DNA of 64,000 nucleotides from an uncultured Carboxylicivirga sp. (GTDB lineage Bacteria > Bacteroidota > Bacteroidia > Bacteroidales > Marinilabiliaceae): the NCBI GenBank assembly GCA_947491945.1, contig CANLLN010000001.1, positions 1 through 64,000 of the forward strand, given 5' to 3'. Position 1 is the stretch's first letter; each line of letters begins with the position of its first letter. The notes under the pieces are model-generated. The model made no database searches and was not told where the DNA came from. It worked only from the letters and a program-made list of their open reading frames with translations. Both the position numbers and the translations under genes were made by a program. This document shows, in pieces, positions 54,735-63,776 of the stretch.

Positions 54735-54737
54735 ATG
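54626..54737 (+). repeat. ACTAACA heptamer array running into a start codon
   Basis: Fifteen consecutive degenerate 7-mers, consensus (A/G)CTAACA, in one unbroken register: ACTAACA, ACTAACC, CCTAATA, ACTAACA, GCTAACA, ACTAACC, CTTAACA, ACTAGCA, ACTAACC and so on. A sixteenth unit, GTCAATG, contains the start codon of the MBL-fold gene. Confidence 0.8.
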
Positions 54738-55520
54738 ATACAAGTTTGTGCGATCGCCTCGGGAAGTAACGGCAATTGTTATTACATCGGAAATGAAAAG
54801 GAAGCCATATTGGTGGATGCGGGTATTTCGCGCCGTCAGATTTTGAAGCGGATGCGCGAGATGCGTCTGGATATTGCTAAGGTGAAGGCCGTGTTTATCT
54901 CACACGAGCACTCTGATCATATTAAGGGATTACGTGTATTGTGCGATATGCATGGCATTGATGCCTACCTTACACGCGATACACTACAAAAGGCACATCG
55001 TAATTATCATCCGGAGACAGCGCAGGTGTTCGAAGCAGGTGATGTGCTTTGTGTGGGTCCATTTACCGTTCACACCTTCGGTAAGCAACATGATGCCATC
55101 GACCCCACGAGCTTTCGCGTAGAAATAGAGGGGCAAAGCATAGGTGTGATGACCGATATTGGTTGTGCCTGCGATGCTGTGAAATCCCATTTGGCGGCCT
55201 GCGATCATGTTTTTCTAGAGAGCAATTATGATGAGCGCCTACTGGAGGAAGGACCCTACCCTTATTACCTTAAGCAGCGGGTTAAATCCGATCATGGACA
55301 CCTGAGTAACCGTCAGGCGGTTGAATTGGTTGAGCAATTGAAGCCGGGTAAGTTAAAGACGCTTTTTCTTTCGCACATTTCAGCCGATAATAACCGTGTG
55401 GAGATTGCGATGAAGGCCTTTGAGCACCTTTCAAATCGTTATCGTATTTTGCCTACCAATCGCTATGCGCCATCAGAAGTGTTAATCATCGGGGAGGAGC
55501 AGTTGGCTTTGTTTAGTTAA
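54735..55520 (+). CDS. WalJ/YycJ-like metallo-beta-lactamase-fold hydrolase
   Basis: 261-residue cytoplasmic MBL-fold protein. The metal motif ISHEHSDHIKG (HxHxDH) follows ILVDAGISRRQILKRM; further ligands are in MTDIGCACD and LSHISADNN. It matches the YycJ/WalJ group, single-domain nucleases or phosphodiesterases linked to DNA repair and cell-wall signalling in Firmicutes; role in Bacteroidetes unknown. No conventional ribosome site is visible because a 7-nt array reaches the ATG. Confidence 0.9.
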   Translation: MIQVCAIASGSNGNCYYIGNEKEAILVDAGISRRQILKRMREMRLDIAKVKAVFISHEHSDHIKGLRVLCDMHGIDAYLTRDTLQKAHRNYHPETAQVFEAGDVLCVGPFTVHTFGKQHDAIDPTSFRVEIEGQSIGVMTDIGCACDAVKSHLAACDHVFLESNYDERLLEEGPYPYYLKQRVKSDHGHLSNRQAVELVEQLKPGKLKTLFLSHISADNNRVEIAMKAFEHLSNRYRILPTNRYAPSEVLIIGEEQLALFS

Positions 55521-55532
55521 TAAAATTAGAAA

Positions 55533-55595
55533 AAGTAAGAAGTGAGAGGTGAGTAATGAGTAGGGTGCGATGAGAAATGGGAAGTGAGAAATTGC
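55533..55595 (+). repeat. Purine-rich heptamer array
   Basis: Nine degenerate 7-mers in register: AAGTAAG, AAGTGAG, AGGTGAG, TAATGAG, TAGGGTG, CGATGAG, AAATGGG, AAGTGAG, AAATTGC. It starts 12 bases after the MBL gene stop. Consensus differs from the upstream array. Confidence 0.7.
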
Positions 55596-55673
55596 AAAAA
55601 AACTGTGGGACTGTTGAAATGTAATACGGATTACTGACTTCGGACTTGGATTTCGAGTTTTACAATAATTATC

Positions 55674-55715
55674 GAGCTGCCAATCGCTATCAGCTAGCGG
55701 CTAGTAGCTATAAGC
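55674..55715 (+). repeat. xAxxxGC heptamer array before the DUF819 gene
   Basis: Six degenerate 7-mers: GAGCTGC, CAATCGC, TATCAGC, TAGCGGC, TAGTAGC, TATAAGC, ending 10 bases before the DUF819 ATG. A CTTCGGA-type run (about 55635-55660) lies just before. Confidence 0.65.
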
Positions 55716-55725
55716 TTTTGAAAAT

Positions 55726-56889
55726 ATGAATTCTTTAATACAGGCAGATCAGCATTTTTTAGTTTTAACAATGGTGGTGGCGGCAGCCGCTTTTGGTATT
55801 TGGTCAGAGTATAAAAAGTGGTTTGGCAAGGTATCAGGCATTTTAGTCACCATGATTTCCATGTCTATATTGGCCATGGCAGGTGTTGTGCCTGTGGGTT
55901 CGGGTACTAATGTGTCGGTGCCTGTTTACGATATGGTATTTGATTATTTTATACCGGTGTCGATTCCACTGCTTTTATTCAGCTCTAATATTCTTAAAAT
56001 AATAAGGGAAAGCGGTAAGTTGCTACTGGCCTTTATCGTTGGCGCAGTGGGGGTCGTTGTTGGTTGTTTTGTAGCAGCTTCTGTGATCGATCTGGGAGCC
56101 GATTCAGGCAATACAGCCGGCGTGATTGCTGCCACCCTGGTGGGAGGCAGTATCAATTTTGTGGCTACGGGCGAAACCTTAAATTTCAGCACCAATCCCT
56201 ATTTTTCTGCCACCATTGCGGTAGATAACTTCGCTGCCAATTTGTATGTCTTGTTTTTATTCCTGGTTCCTGCCTTGGCCTTTTTAAAGCGCTTTTGGAG
56301 TCCAACGCCTGTAGAGCCGGCAGACGAAGGTAAAGAACAGGGGGAACAGGCTCCTGTTACCATGGAACGGATGGCTATTGCATTGTTTTTAGCCATTGGT
56401 ATTGCAGCCTTGGGAGGCTGGCTGTCCCCATTTATTCAGCATTTAATTGGTACCGAGTTAAATTTAAGTATTCTGCTAATTACGTTGTTGGCACTACTGG
56501 TAGCTAACCTTTTTCCGGCACGTTTAAAGCCTTTGGAAAACACATCTTTTAGCATAGGCTTGTGGATGATGTATGCTTTTTTGGCGGTTATTGGTGCTTC
56601 CACCAATATTTATGAGGTTTTAAAGGTTGGACCCTCACTGCTCTTGTTTTACCTGATAATAATGGTGTTTCATTTTTTGTTTCTTACGGCAAGCGCCCGT
56701 TTGTTCAAGTTGAATGTATACGACGTTATTGTAGCCTCAGCTGCGAATGTCATGGGACCTTCTGTGGCAGCACCTATGGCAGCTTCGTTGGGGCAAAAGC
56801 GCATGGTAACACCGGCAATTCTAGTGGGTATTTTAGGGTATGTGATGGGTACTTTTATTGGTGTAAGTATTGCGATAGTTCTCAGCTAG
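55726..56889 (+). CDS. DUF819 family membrane protein
   Basis: 387-residue integral membrane protein with about ten to twelve helices. Family marks include VGGSINFVATGET, AVDNFAANLY and AANVMGPSVAAPMAASLGQ, each repeated in pseudo-symmetric halves, typical of DUF819 (YjcL) proteins. These are thought to be secondary transporters, but no substrate is established. A hydrophilic loop (about 190-215) is rich in Glu, Gln and Pro. Single gene. Confidence 0.9.
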   Translation: MNSLIQADQHFLVLTMVVAAAAFGIWSEYKKWFGKVSGILVTMISMSILAMAGVVPVGSGTNVSVPVYDMVFDYFIPVSIPLLLFSSNILKIIRESGKLLLAFIVGAVGVVVGCFVAASVIDLGADSGNTAGVIAATLVGGSINFVATGETLNFSTNPYFSATIAVDNFAANLYVLFLFLVPALAFLKRFWSPTPVEPADEGKEQGEQAPVTMERMAIALFLAIGIAALGGWLSPFIQHLIGTELNLSILLITLLALLVANLFPARLKPLENTSFSIGLWMMYAFLAVIGASTNIYEVLKVGPSLLLFYLIIMVFHFLFLTASARLFKLNVYDVIVASAANVMGPSVAAPMAASLGQKRMVTPAILVGILGYVMGTFIGVSIAIVLS

Positions 56890-57123
56890 GCGATGCAAAA
56901 AAAGCAACAACCCAGGTACAATTTTTAGTTTATTAAAACGGCGTTTTCAGAGAAGGAGTTAAAGATGCTTGAAAAGGGCCTTGATTTGTTTTACGAGATT
57001 GCCTGAATGATCAATGCCTTAACAGGGACAGTTTCTTTGAATTGTGTATATTTGACTGCGTACTTATATTCCTTAGTACATGCCATAAGTATGCTCTAAA
57101 ACCGATAAACTAAAATAATTACT

Positions 57124-58674
57124 ATGTGTAGAAATGTAATGACAGCAATTGCTGTAGTGCTGATAATGCAGCTGGTAGTTTCGTGCCATCAGCCTATCCC
57201 AGCTGATTTATCCAAAGCCAGCCTGATTCCTCTTCCGGTAGAGTTAAATGCAGGTGGAAGCTCCTTTCAACTTACCGAGAAGTCTGATATTTATGTAAGT
57301 GAAGGAAATGGCGAATTAACCCTGGTGGCGCAGAGTCTGGCCAGCGAGATAGCGCGAATTACCGGTATTCAGCCTGCGGTTACCGAAGTGGCTCATACGC
57401 CGGCTAAAGGGATATATCTGCATCTTAATACCGAACAAAGTACAAAAAATAGTGAAGGGTATTCGTTAGCCATAGGAGAAAGAAAAGTGGAGCTGAGTGC
57501 AAAAGCGCCCGCTGGCTTGTTCAGAGGTGTTCAAACACTGGTTCAAAGTCTTGTTAAAGGCGGGGAGGAGCAATCTGTTTGGCTTATTCCTTCCGGAAAA
57601 ATTATTGATTACCCGCAATATGCTTACCGTGGCATGATGCTGGATGTGGCTCGTCATTTTTTCTCGGTTGAGGATGTGAAAAGAGTGATTGATTTAGCAG
57701 CTATGTATAAGATCAATGTTTTGCACCTGCATTTAACAGATGATCAGGGCTGGCGTATTGAAATCAAATCGTGGCCTAAGCTGGCTACTGTGGGTGGAAG
57801 TACCCAAGTAGGCGGTGGCGAAGGTGGTTTTTACACCCAAGAGCAATTCAAGGATATTGTTCGCTATGCCAGCGAGCGATATATAACCGTGGTACCGGAG
57901 ATTGATATGCCTGGGCATACCAACGCGGCTGTGGTGGCTTATCCTGAGCTCAACGGGAATAAAAAGAAGGCCCAATTATATACCGGCACTAAAGTGGGGT
58001 TCAGTACCTTGGCCACGCGCAAGGAAGTGACCTATCAGTTTGTGGATGATGTGATCCGCGAGATGGCTGCGCTGACCGAGGGGCCTTATTTGCATATTGG
58101 AGGCGATGAGTCGCACGTAACAGAAGATGATGATTATGTGTACTTCATTAATCGCACCAAAGAAATTGTTAAGAAGTATAATAAAATAATGATTGGGTGG
58201 GATGAAATCGCGCATGCTGATGTCAATGCTGAAGACATTGTACAGTATTGGGCTAAGGATAAAAATGCCAGCTTAGGGGCAGAAAAAGGCGCTAAAGTGC
58301 TTTTATCGCCTTCAACACGGACCTATCTGGATATGAAATACGATTCAACTACGCACATTGGCTTGGCTTGGTCAGGCCTGATTGAAATAGATCAATCGTA
58401 TAACTGGTATCCTGCAGAATTGATTGAAGGAATTGATAATAACCACATCCTGGGTATTGAATCGCCACTTTGGACTGAAACAGTGGAAACGATGGATGAT
58501 ATTGATTACCTTACTTTTCCTCGTTTAATTGGGCACGCCGAAATTGGTTGGTCTCCGGCTTCTCACTTAAATTGGGAGAGTTTTAGAAAACGTCTGGCAC
58601 AGCACGGAAAGGTTTTGAAAGATTTAGAGGTTAACTTTTACCAGTCAGATCAAATACCGTGGGTAATGGACTAG
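57124..58674 (+). CDS. GH20 beta-N-acetylhexosaminidase, lipoprotein
   Basis: Exported lipoprotein of 516 residues; lipobox VVSC, Cys21. N-terminal GH20b domain (about 30-150), then the catalytic barrel starting at YRGMMLDVARHFFSVEDVKR with HLTDDQGWRIEI and the catalytic Asp-Glu pair in HIGGDESHV. It removes terminal GlcNAc or GalNAc by substrate assistance. Released amino sugars could feed the NagB-like protein elsewhere in the window. Single gene with a terminator. Confidence 0.94.
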   Translation: MCRNVMTAIAVVLIMQLVVSCHQPIPADLSKASLIPLPVELNAGGSSFQLTEKSDIYVSEGNGELTLVAQSLASEIARITGIQPAVTEVAHTPAKGIYLHLNTEQSTKNSEGYSLAIGERKVELSAKAPAGLFRGVQTLVQSLVKGGEEQSVWLIPSGKIIDYPQYAYRGMMLDVARHFFSVEDVKRVIDLAAMYKINVLHLHLTDDQGWRIEIKSWPKLATVGGSTQVGGGEGGFYTQEQFKDIVRYASERYITVVPEIDMPGHTNAAVVAYPELNGNKKKAQLYTGTKVGFSTLATRKEVTYQFVDDVIREMAALTEGPYLHIGGDESHVTEDDDYVYFINRTKEIVKKYNKIMIGWDEIAHADVNAEDIVQYWAKDKNASLGAEKGAKVLLSPSTRTYLDMKYDSTTHIGLAWSGLIEIDQSYNWYPAELIEGIDNNHILGIESPLWTETVETMDDIDYLTFPRLIGHAEIGWSPASHLNWESFRKRLAQHGKVLKDLEVNFYQSDQIPWVMD

Positions 58675-58702
58675 TAAAGAACCTAATAGAGTATAAACTA
58701 TT

Positions 58703-58750
58703 GACCAGTTCCAGAGTCTTATCAAAGATAAAGGGGCTGGTCTTTTTTTT
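58703..58750 (+). terminator. Terminator of the GH20 gene
   Basis: GACCAGTTCC pairs with GGGGCTGGTC (two G-T wobbles) and eight T follow. Confidence 0.85.
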
Positions 58751-58942
58751 CACCATAATCTGAAAAGGATTCACTAGCAGAAGCGATCAGTTAATTCTAG
58801 GTTACGAATGAATTGGTAGAATATTCTGTTTTCGTTCACATTTTTTAAGTTAATCAGGATAACCTTTACACAGCTATTCCGTACTTAGGAGTTGATTTGC
58901 CGCAGGGCACTCTTGAATCTACTATGAACTAAGGAAAAAATT

Positions 58943-60049
58943 ATGAGTGAATTATTGTTGGAGTTATTAAAATCGTCAGTGGCCATTCCGGTGGCAATTA
59001 TCATATTGAAGTTGATTTTTAAAAAATCAATCATGTTCAGGATGAGCTTGTTGCTCGTGTCTTTTGTTATTTTGGTGGCAATGCTGAAGACCATAGAGTT
59101 TTATCTAGGTTCTTTTTTTACATATATCGTTACGCCTGTTAATATTTTGCTTGGGGTGGGTGTTTTTATGTATATTAATAAAATGGTTCGTCAACCTCTT
59201 GACAGTGCCATTGTGGAATTGCAAGAGCTGGCAGAAGGTAATCTGAACAATGACTTGAAGTACATCGAATCCAACAATGAATTGGGGCAGTTAAACAATG
59301 CCATGAAGAATTTATCAGACCGCCTGAAAGAAGTGATGCAAAATATTGAAGGTGGTGCCAATGAGGTGTTGCAGGCCAGTCATCTAATAAATAAAACAGC
59401 CGAGGACTTGTCATCTGGTTCAGCGGAGCAGGCTTCCTCATTGGAGGAAGTATCGACAACCATGGAGGAGATAGCCGGTAATGTGGCCAGTAATGCCGAT
59501 AATGCGCGGCAAACATCGCTCAATGCCAAAGAATCGTCGGCTATGATTGTGCAGGTGGCTGATGTTTCTGATACCAGTTACAAGGCGGTAAGTACCATCT
59601 CCGAAAAGGTTACCGTGATTCATGAAATTGCTCGTCAAACCAATATTTTGGCTTTGAATGCTGCTGTGGAAGCAGCTCGTGCAGGCGATATGGGTAAGGG
59701 TTTTGCTGTTGTGGCAGCAGAGGTGCGTAAGCTGGCAGAAAATAGTAAAAAGGCAGCTGATGAAATTGTGAGCATGAGTGATTCGAGCCGCAGTGAAACG
59801 GAGATGGCAAATGCTATGCTTAAGGAGATGCAGCCACAAGTGGAGGCAACAGCTAGTCTGGTGGAGGAGATATCCATGGCAAGCATTGAGCAGAACAATG
59901 GAGTGGATCAGGTGAATGGTGCTATTCAGCAAATGAATGCAACAACGCAACAAAATGCGGCGGCGGCCGAGGCCTTAGCAGCCAGTTCGGTTGAACTAAC
60001 TAAGCAGGCAGATGAGCTTATGCAGTCCATCGCCTATTTTAGACTTTAA
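58943..60049 (+). CDS. Methyl-accepting chemotaxis-type protein without sensor domain
   Basis: 368 residues. Three predicted membrane helices (about 9-26, 33-50, 55-78) are followed by a HAMP-like segment (about 79-130) and a full signalling domain with the hairpin tip [20 protein letters not shown] and [18 protein letters not shown]. There is no periplasmic or PAS sensor, so input must come from the membrane or from a partner. No che gene is adjacent. The bacterium also carries gldFG, so it may link to gliding rather than flagella. Confidence 0.9.
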   Translation: MSELLLELLKSSVAIPVAIIILKLIFKKSIMFRMSLLLVSFVILVAMLKTIEFYLGSFFTYIVTPVNILLGVGVFMYINKMVRQPLDSAIVELQELAEGNLNNDLKYIESNNELGQLNNAMKNLSDRLKEVMQNIEGGANEVLQASHLINKTAEDLSSGSAEQASSLEEVSTTMEEIAGNVASNADNARQTSLNAKESSAMIVQVADVSDTSYKAVSTISEKVTVIHEIARQTNILALNAAVEAARAGDMGKGFAVVAAEVRKLAENSKKAADEIVSMSDSSRSETEMANAMLKEMQPQVEATASLVEEISMASIEQNNGVDQVNGAIQQMNATTQQNAAAAEALAASSVELTKQADELMQSIAYFRL

Positions 60050-60058
60050 ATAGCTTGT

Positions 60059-60109
60059 TTATCGGATGACTTGAGTTTTGTAGTAATTTTCATGTCATCC
60101 GATAAGTTT
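60059..60109. terminator. Candidate terminator between the MCP and rsmD genes
   Basis: TTATCGGATGAC (60059-60070) pairs perfectly with GTCATCCGATAA (60094-60105) around a 23-base loop; only GTTT follows. Placed between convergent genes. Confidence 0.65.
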
Positions 60110-60156
60110 CAGTCCGTTTTGGTAGCCATAGCCCCATAATTTTTTGAGACGCTTCC

Positions 60157-60693
60157 TTAGGCTTGAAAAAAGGAGAAATGCACCTTGCCGTATTTTTTTA
60201 CTTCTTTAAAATGAGGATGTGTGTCAAAGCTCATCTTATCAGAATGCTCTAAAATAAAGACTCCTTCGTCAGTGAGTAAGTTATTTTCAAAAAAGCGGTC
60301 GGGTAGTGTCTCAAAATCCTTCATGTCGAATGGAGGATCGGCAAAAACCAGATCATAATGCTTGGGACTTTTCTTGATAAACTTTAGCACATCGGCTTTG
60401 AAGACCTTAATGGCATCTTCCAGGTTAAACTCTTTAACCATTGACTTGATATAGCTGAAATGCTTATAGTTGAGCTCCACCGTTGTAATATCACTACAGC
60501 CTCTTGAAGCAAACTCATAGGAGATACTGCCGGTGCCGCCAAATAAATCCAGTACGGTAAGCTCATCGAAATACAGGCGGTTGTTCAACACGTTAAACAA
60601 ACTTTCGCGGGCGATGTCGGTGGTTGGACGTGCCGAAAAGCTTTTGGGAGGTGAGAAACGCCGGCCTTTAAGTTTGCCGCTTATTATACGCAT
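60157..60693 (-). CDS. rsmD: 16S rRNA (guanine966-N2)-methyltransferase
   Basis: SAM-dependent methyltransferase of 178 residues acting on the small ribosomal subunit. Start MRIISGKLKGRRF is the family opening; the SAM motif is VLDLFGGTGSISYEFASRG and the catalytic motif is VFADPPFD (N/DPPF type). It starts inside the end of the DUF3822 gene (10-base overlap), so the two are coupled. Confidence 0.94.
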   Translation of the reverse strand: MRIISGKLKGRRFSPPKSFSARPTTDIARESLFNVLNNRLYFDELTVLDLFGGTGSISYEFASRGCSDITTVELNYKHFSYIKSMVKEFNLEDAIKVFKADVLKFIKKSPKHYDLVFADPPFDMKDFETLPDRFFENNLLTDEGVFILEHSDKMSFDTHPHFKEVKKYGKVHFSFFQA

Positions 60694-61538
60694 ATTGCCA
60701 GATTAAACAGGTTATGAAAGTTAAGTTTATCACCATCTTTAATACGCATACTGTTGCTGAATTTAAAATGAGTGGTTGGATCGCTTATTTTTGTTTGCCG
60801 CAGATAGTTTTTTAATTCTCTAAATAGGGGACTTTGTTTATCGTCCAGCCCATGTATTAGTACATTCGTTTTATCGGCCTCCAGCTTAAGCTGTTCAAAG
60901 GCAAATAAAACAAAGTACAAAAAGTCATTGGTGTTGCTGTACGAATAGGAGTTGCACAACACCATCTTACGGTCTTTAATCACCAGCAAATCAAAGAAGG
61001 TACTGTGTATACCTATGTGCATCACCACATCGCGTTTCTTTTGCTGACTGGCAATCAGGCAGGTTTCAATAAAAGGCGAGTAGTGTTGGTAAAACTCAAT
61101 GTTGTCGAATTGCGTTTTCGCCAGATGATACATAAATCGGGGTATGCTGAAAAGATTCCAGGCATCGGCCATTTTAATTTTCTGTGCTACCAGCTCCACG
61201 GGATCATTACCCAGCGGATGATTCAGGCTGAACAGGTCAGTATGCCTTGTGTTGTCATACAAAGCACCCGGCACTAGGGTGGCTCGCGGTGACTCGTAAA
61301 GGAAAAAAACCTTTTTGTAGGACAGTTGTAATAATTCCTCTTTCAGCAGTACCTCCTGAGTTTTAATATTGTCCTTGCTATTGTCGTTAAACGGTATATT
61401 GGCGAAGGCAATATAAGTGTTGATTACCGGGTCGAGCACACAAAAAGAAAGTCCACCCGATGAGGATCGGATGGACAGAAAATAAGATGTTGTAATGTTC
61501 GTGTCAAACGATTGATCGACAACGTATTTCTTGGTCAT
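60684..61538 (-). CDS. DUF3822 family protein
   Basis: 284-residue cytoplasmic protein of the Bacteroidetes-specific DUF3822 family, which has an actin/ASKHA-like fold and no known function. Conserved placement before rsmD is typical of the phylum. No enzymatic motif is evident; LLVIKDRKMVLCNSYSYSNT and the C-terminal strands are the recognisable parts. It overlaps rsmD by ten bases and follows the anchored protein after four bases. Confidence 0.8.
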   Translation of the reverse strand: MTKKYVVDQSFDTNITTSYFLSIRSSSGGLSFCVLDPVINTYIAFANIPFNDNSKDNIKTQEVLLKEELLQLSYKKVFFLYESPRATLVPGALYDNTRHTDLFSLNHPLGNDPVELVAQKIKMADAWNLFSIPRFMYHLAKTQFDNIEFYQHYSPFIETCLIASQQKKRDVVMHIGIHSTFFDLLVIKDRKMVLCNSYSYSNTNDFLYFVLFAFEQLKLEADKTNVLIHGLDDKQSPLFRELKNYLRQTKISDPTTHFKFSNSMRIKDGDKLNFHNLFNLAICV

Positions 61539-61542
61539 ATAA

Positions 61543-62175
61543 TTATTCCCAGTTACCAGCGTTATTGTTAGCGGCTTCTAACGAACCTACTTTAAGACCT
61601 GGATATCTTTCCAGCTTCTCGGTCTTGTCGTTTAGGTTAATAATTTCCTGTTTCTCAAGTCCGGCCAGGTAAATGTTGTTGTGCACTTTGGCTTCAAAAA
61701 CCTGCACCTTCACACCAGAACCAGTAACTACGATACCAGCTCCCATTTCGTAAGTTTTGTCGCCATTAACAAAAGGAACAAATTTTAATGAGTCAACCGG
61801 GTAGTTGTCGGGGAATAGAGAGTCTTTCACACTCACGCGAATGGTGTCACGACTGATAATTCCCAGTGCCAGTGCTTTTACTTCGGTCATGCCTGCTTCA
61901 CGCATACTGTCGGTTAAGCTACCTTCTTTTTTAACCAATGGAAGCGAGTCGCTTAGGATGAAGTTGATTAATGTATCGTAGCTACCTGTATACTTACCAA
62001 AAACAGACTTGTAAGCCACCTGGGCATCTCTGGTGAGCATCAGTTTTTCAACGTTAGCGGCTTGTCGCAAGGCATGCTGCTCCTGAAAACGAATTGGCTT
62101 ATTGATACTCTCAACACATAAATAACCAAGCGCGATAATTGCAATAGTAAGAACAATCTGAATAACTGTTTTCAT
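61543..62175 (-). CDS. Membrane-anchored protein upstream of DUF3822
   Basis: Unrecognised 210-residue protein with one N-terminal membrane helix (about 4-22) and a periplasmic or cytoplasmic body of mixed alpha/beta character with no cysteine beyond the helix. It heads the unit with DUF3822 and rsmD. A similar gene at this place is, as I recall, common in Bacteroidales. Ends in an Asn/Gly-rich tail (ANNNAGNWE). Function unknown. Confidence 0.75.
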   Translation of the reverse strand: MKTVIQIVLTIAIIALGYLCVESINKPIRFQEQHALRQAANVEKLMLTRDAQVAYKSVFGKYTGSYDTLINFILSDSLPLVKKEGSLTDSMREAGMTEVKALALGIISRDTIRVSVKDSLFPDNYPVDSLKFVPFVNGDKTYEMGAGIVVTGSGVKVQVFEAKVHNNIYLAGLEKQEIINLNDKTEKLERYPGLKVGSLEAANNNAGNWE

Positions 62176-62264
62176 TATCTTCGGATTTTTGTTTTAGTTT
62201 GAAGTCACAAATTTAAAAAAAAAATCAAACTACGGTTTTTTATTAGCTTATATCTATATTAAAA

Positions 62265-63692
62265 ATGCTAAATAATCATATTTCGACATTAATACGCAAT
62301 AAATTTCCCTTCCAAGCCACCCAGTCGCAGTCAACTTTGATTGATGGCTTAGGTGATTTTCTGGTGCAGGAGGCATCACCGGCCGTTTGTCTTATAAAAG
62401 GATTTGCCGGAACGGGTAAAACATCGCTGATGAAAGCCTTTACTGATGTGCTGGCTGAGATGAAGATGCCTTGCCAGCTGATGGCACCCACGGGACGGGC
62501 AGCCAAGGTGTTGAGTAAATATACTGGTAAGCCGGCTTATACCATTCATAAGCTTATCTATCGTCGTCAATCATCGAACGATGATTTTGGCAGCTTTAAT
62601 CTCAATTATAATAAGGCAAAGGATGCAGTTTTTATTGTTGATGAGGCGTCTATGATCTCTAATAACTGCTTGGATTACACTGCTTTTGGTAGTGGGCGTC
62701 TTTTGGAGGATCTGCTCAACTTTGTGTTTAGTAATAAAGGTTGCCGATTAGTGCTTATTGGTGATGTTGCTCAGTTGCCACCGGTAGGATTTGAGGAGAG
62801 CCCTGCATTGGATAAGTTGTACCTTGAGAGTTTGGGCATGCAGGTGCAGGATTTCTTTTTAAGTGACGTAGTGCGTCAGGAGCAAGATAGTGGTATTTTA
62901 TACAATGCTACTAAGTTGCGATTGATGATGGATGAATATTTGACACCACCGGTCTACCCGGCACTGGAGGCCAAGAGTTACCCCGATTTTAAACGTATTA
63001 GCGGCGAGGAGCTGATTGATGCCTTGAGTTGGTGTCAGGAGCATTACGGGCTGGACGAAACCCTGGTGGTCTGCCGGAGCAATAAGCGTGCTAACCTGTT
63101 TAACAAGGGGATAAGAGCCAGTGTTTTATATCGTGAGGAGGAGCTGACGGTGACCGACCACTTGCTAATTATGAAAAATAACTATCATTGGTTAAAGGAT
63201 AGTAAAGAGGCCGATTTTATTGCCAATGGCGATATTGCCGAAGTGGTACGTATTAATGGTTATGAGGAGTTGTATGATCGTCGTTTTGCCAATCTTACCT
63301 TGCGCCTTACTGATTATGAGCATCTCGAAATCGATGTGAAGGTGATTTTAGACGCTTTGCACACCGATACTGCCGGATTTTCAAAGGAGGAGCAGGAGGC
63401 CTTTTTTCGCAGTGTAATGGAGGATTATGAGGAGGAGAAATCGCAGCGTAAGAAATATGAGAAAGTAAAAGAAAACCCCTACTATAATGCATTGCAGGTG
63501 AAGTATGCGTATGCCATGACCTGCCATAAATCGCAAGGTGGGCAGTGGAAGGCGGTATTTATCGATCAGGGATACATACCCGAAGAGCAGATGGGGCTTG
63601 GGTATTTCAGGTGGCTATACACGGCCATCACCCGCGCAACAGAGCGTGTTTACCTGGTTAACTTTAAGGATGAGTTTTTTGAAGAAGATTGA
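62265..63692 (+). CDS. RecD-like ATP-dependent DNA helicase
   Basis: 475-residue SF1B helicase. Walker A is GFAGTGKTS (near residue 45), motif II FIVDEASM, motif III LIGDVAQLPPVG, then a UvrD-like C-terminal part with YAMTCHKSQGGQW and YTAITRATERVYLV. It lacks the long N-terminal domain of RecD2 and so is close to the short Bacteroidetes AAA/RecD-like helicases, probably in repair or replication restart. Divergent from the rsmD unit; a strong terminator follows. Confidence 0.92.
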   Translation: MLNNHISTLIRNKFPFQATQSQSTLIDGLGDFLVQEASPAVCLIKGFAGTGKTSLMKAFTDVLAEMKMPCQLMAPTGRAAKVLSKYTGKPAYTIHKLIYRRQSSNDDFGSFNLNYNKAKDAVFIVDEASMISNNCLDYTAFGSGRLLEDLLNFVFSNKGCRLVLIGDVAQLPPVGFEESPALDKLYLESLGMQVQDFFLSDVVRQEQDSGILYNATKLRLMMDEYLTPPVYPALEAKSYPDFKRISGEELIDALSWCQEHYGLDETLVVCRSNKRANLFNKGIRASVLYREEELTVTDHLLIMKNNYHWLKDSKEADFIANGDIAEVVRINGYEELYDRRFANLTLRLTDYEHLEIDVKVILDALHTDTAGFSKEEQEAFFRSVMEDYEEEKSQRKKYEKVKENPYYNALQVKYAYAMTCHKSQGGQWKAVFIDQGYIPEEQMGLGYFRWLYTAITRATERVYLVNFKDEFFEED

Positions 63693-63724
63693 TTTTTTAC
63701 GAAGCAGGCAGAAGTGATATAATT

Positions 63725-63757
63725 AAAAAACGGGATGCAATGATGCATCCCGTTTTT
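63725..63757. terminator. Bidirectional terminator
   Basis: CGGGATGCA, loop ATGA, TGCATCCCG, flanked by A and T tracts. Shared by the helicase gene and the convergent mutase gene. Confidence 0.92.
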
Positions 63758-63776
63758 AATGTGTTTTTGAGTATTA

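Noticed and set aside
54415-54737. CRISPR array or simple microsatellite
   Set aside because: Units are 7 bases, degenerate and without spacers; no cas genes. Exact microsatellite slippage is excluded by unit variety.
59438-59953. 171-codon open frame antisense to the MCP signalling domain
   Set aside because: Cys/His/Leu-rich composition typical of the reverse strand of a low-complexity coiled-coil gene; no domain, no leader.
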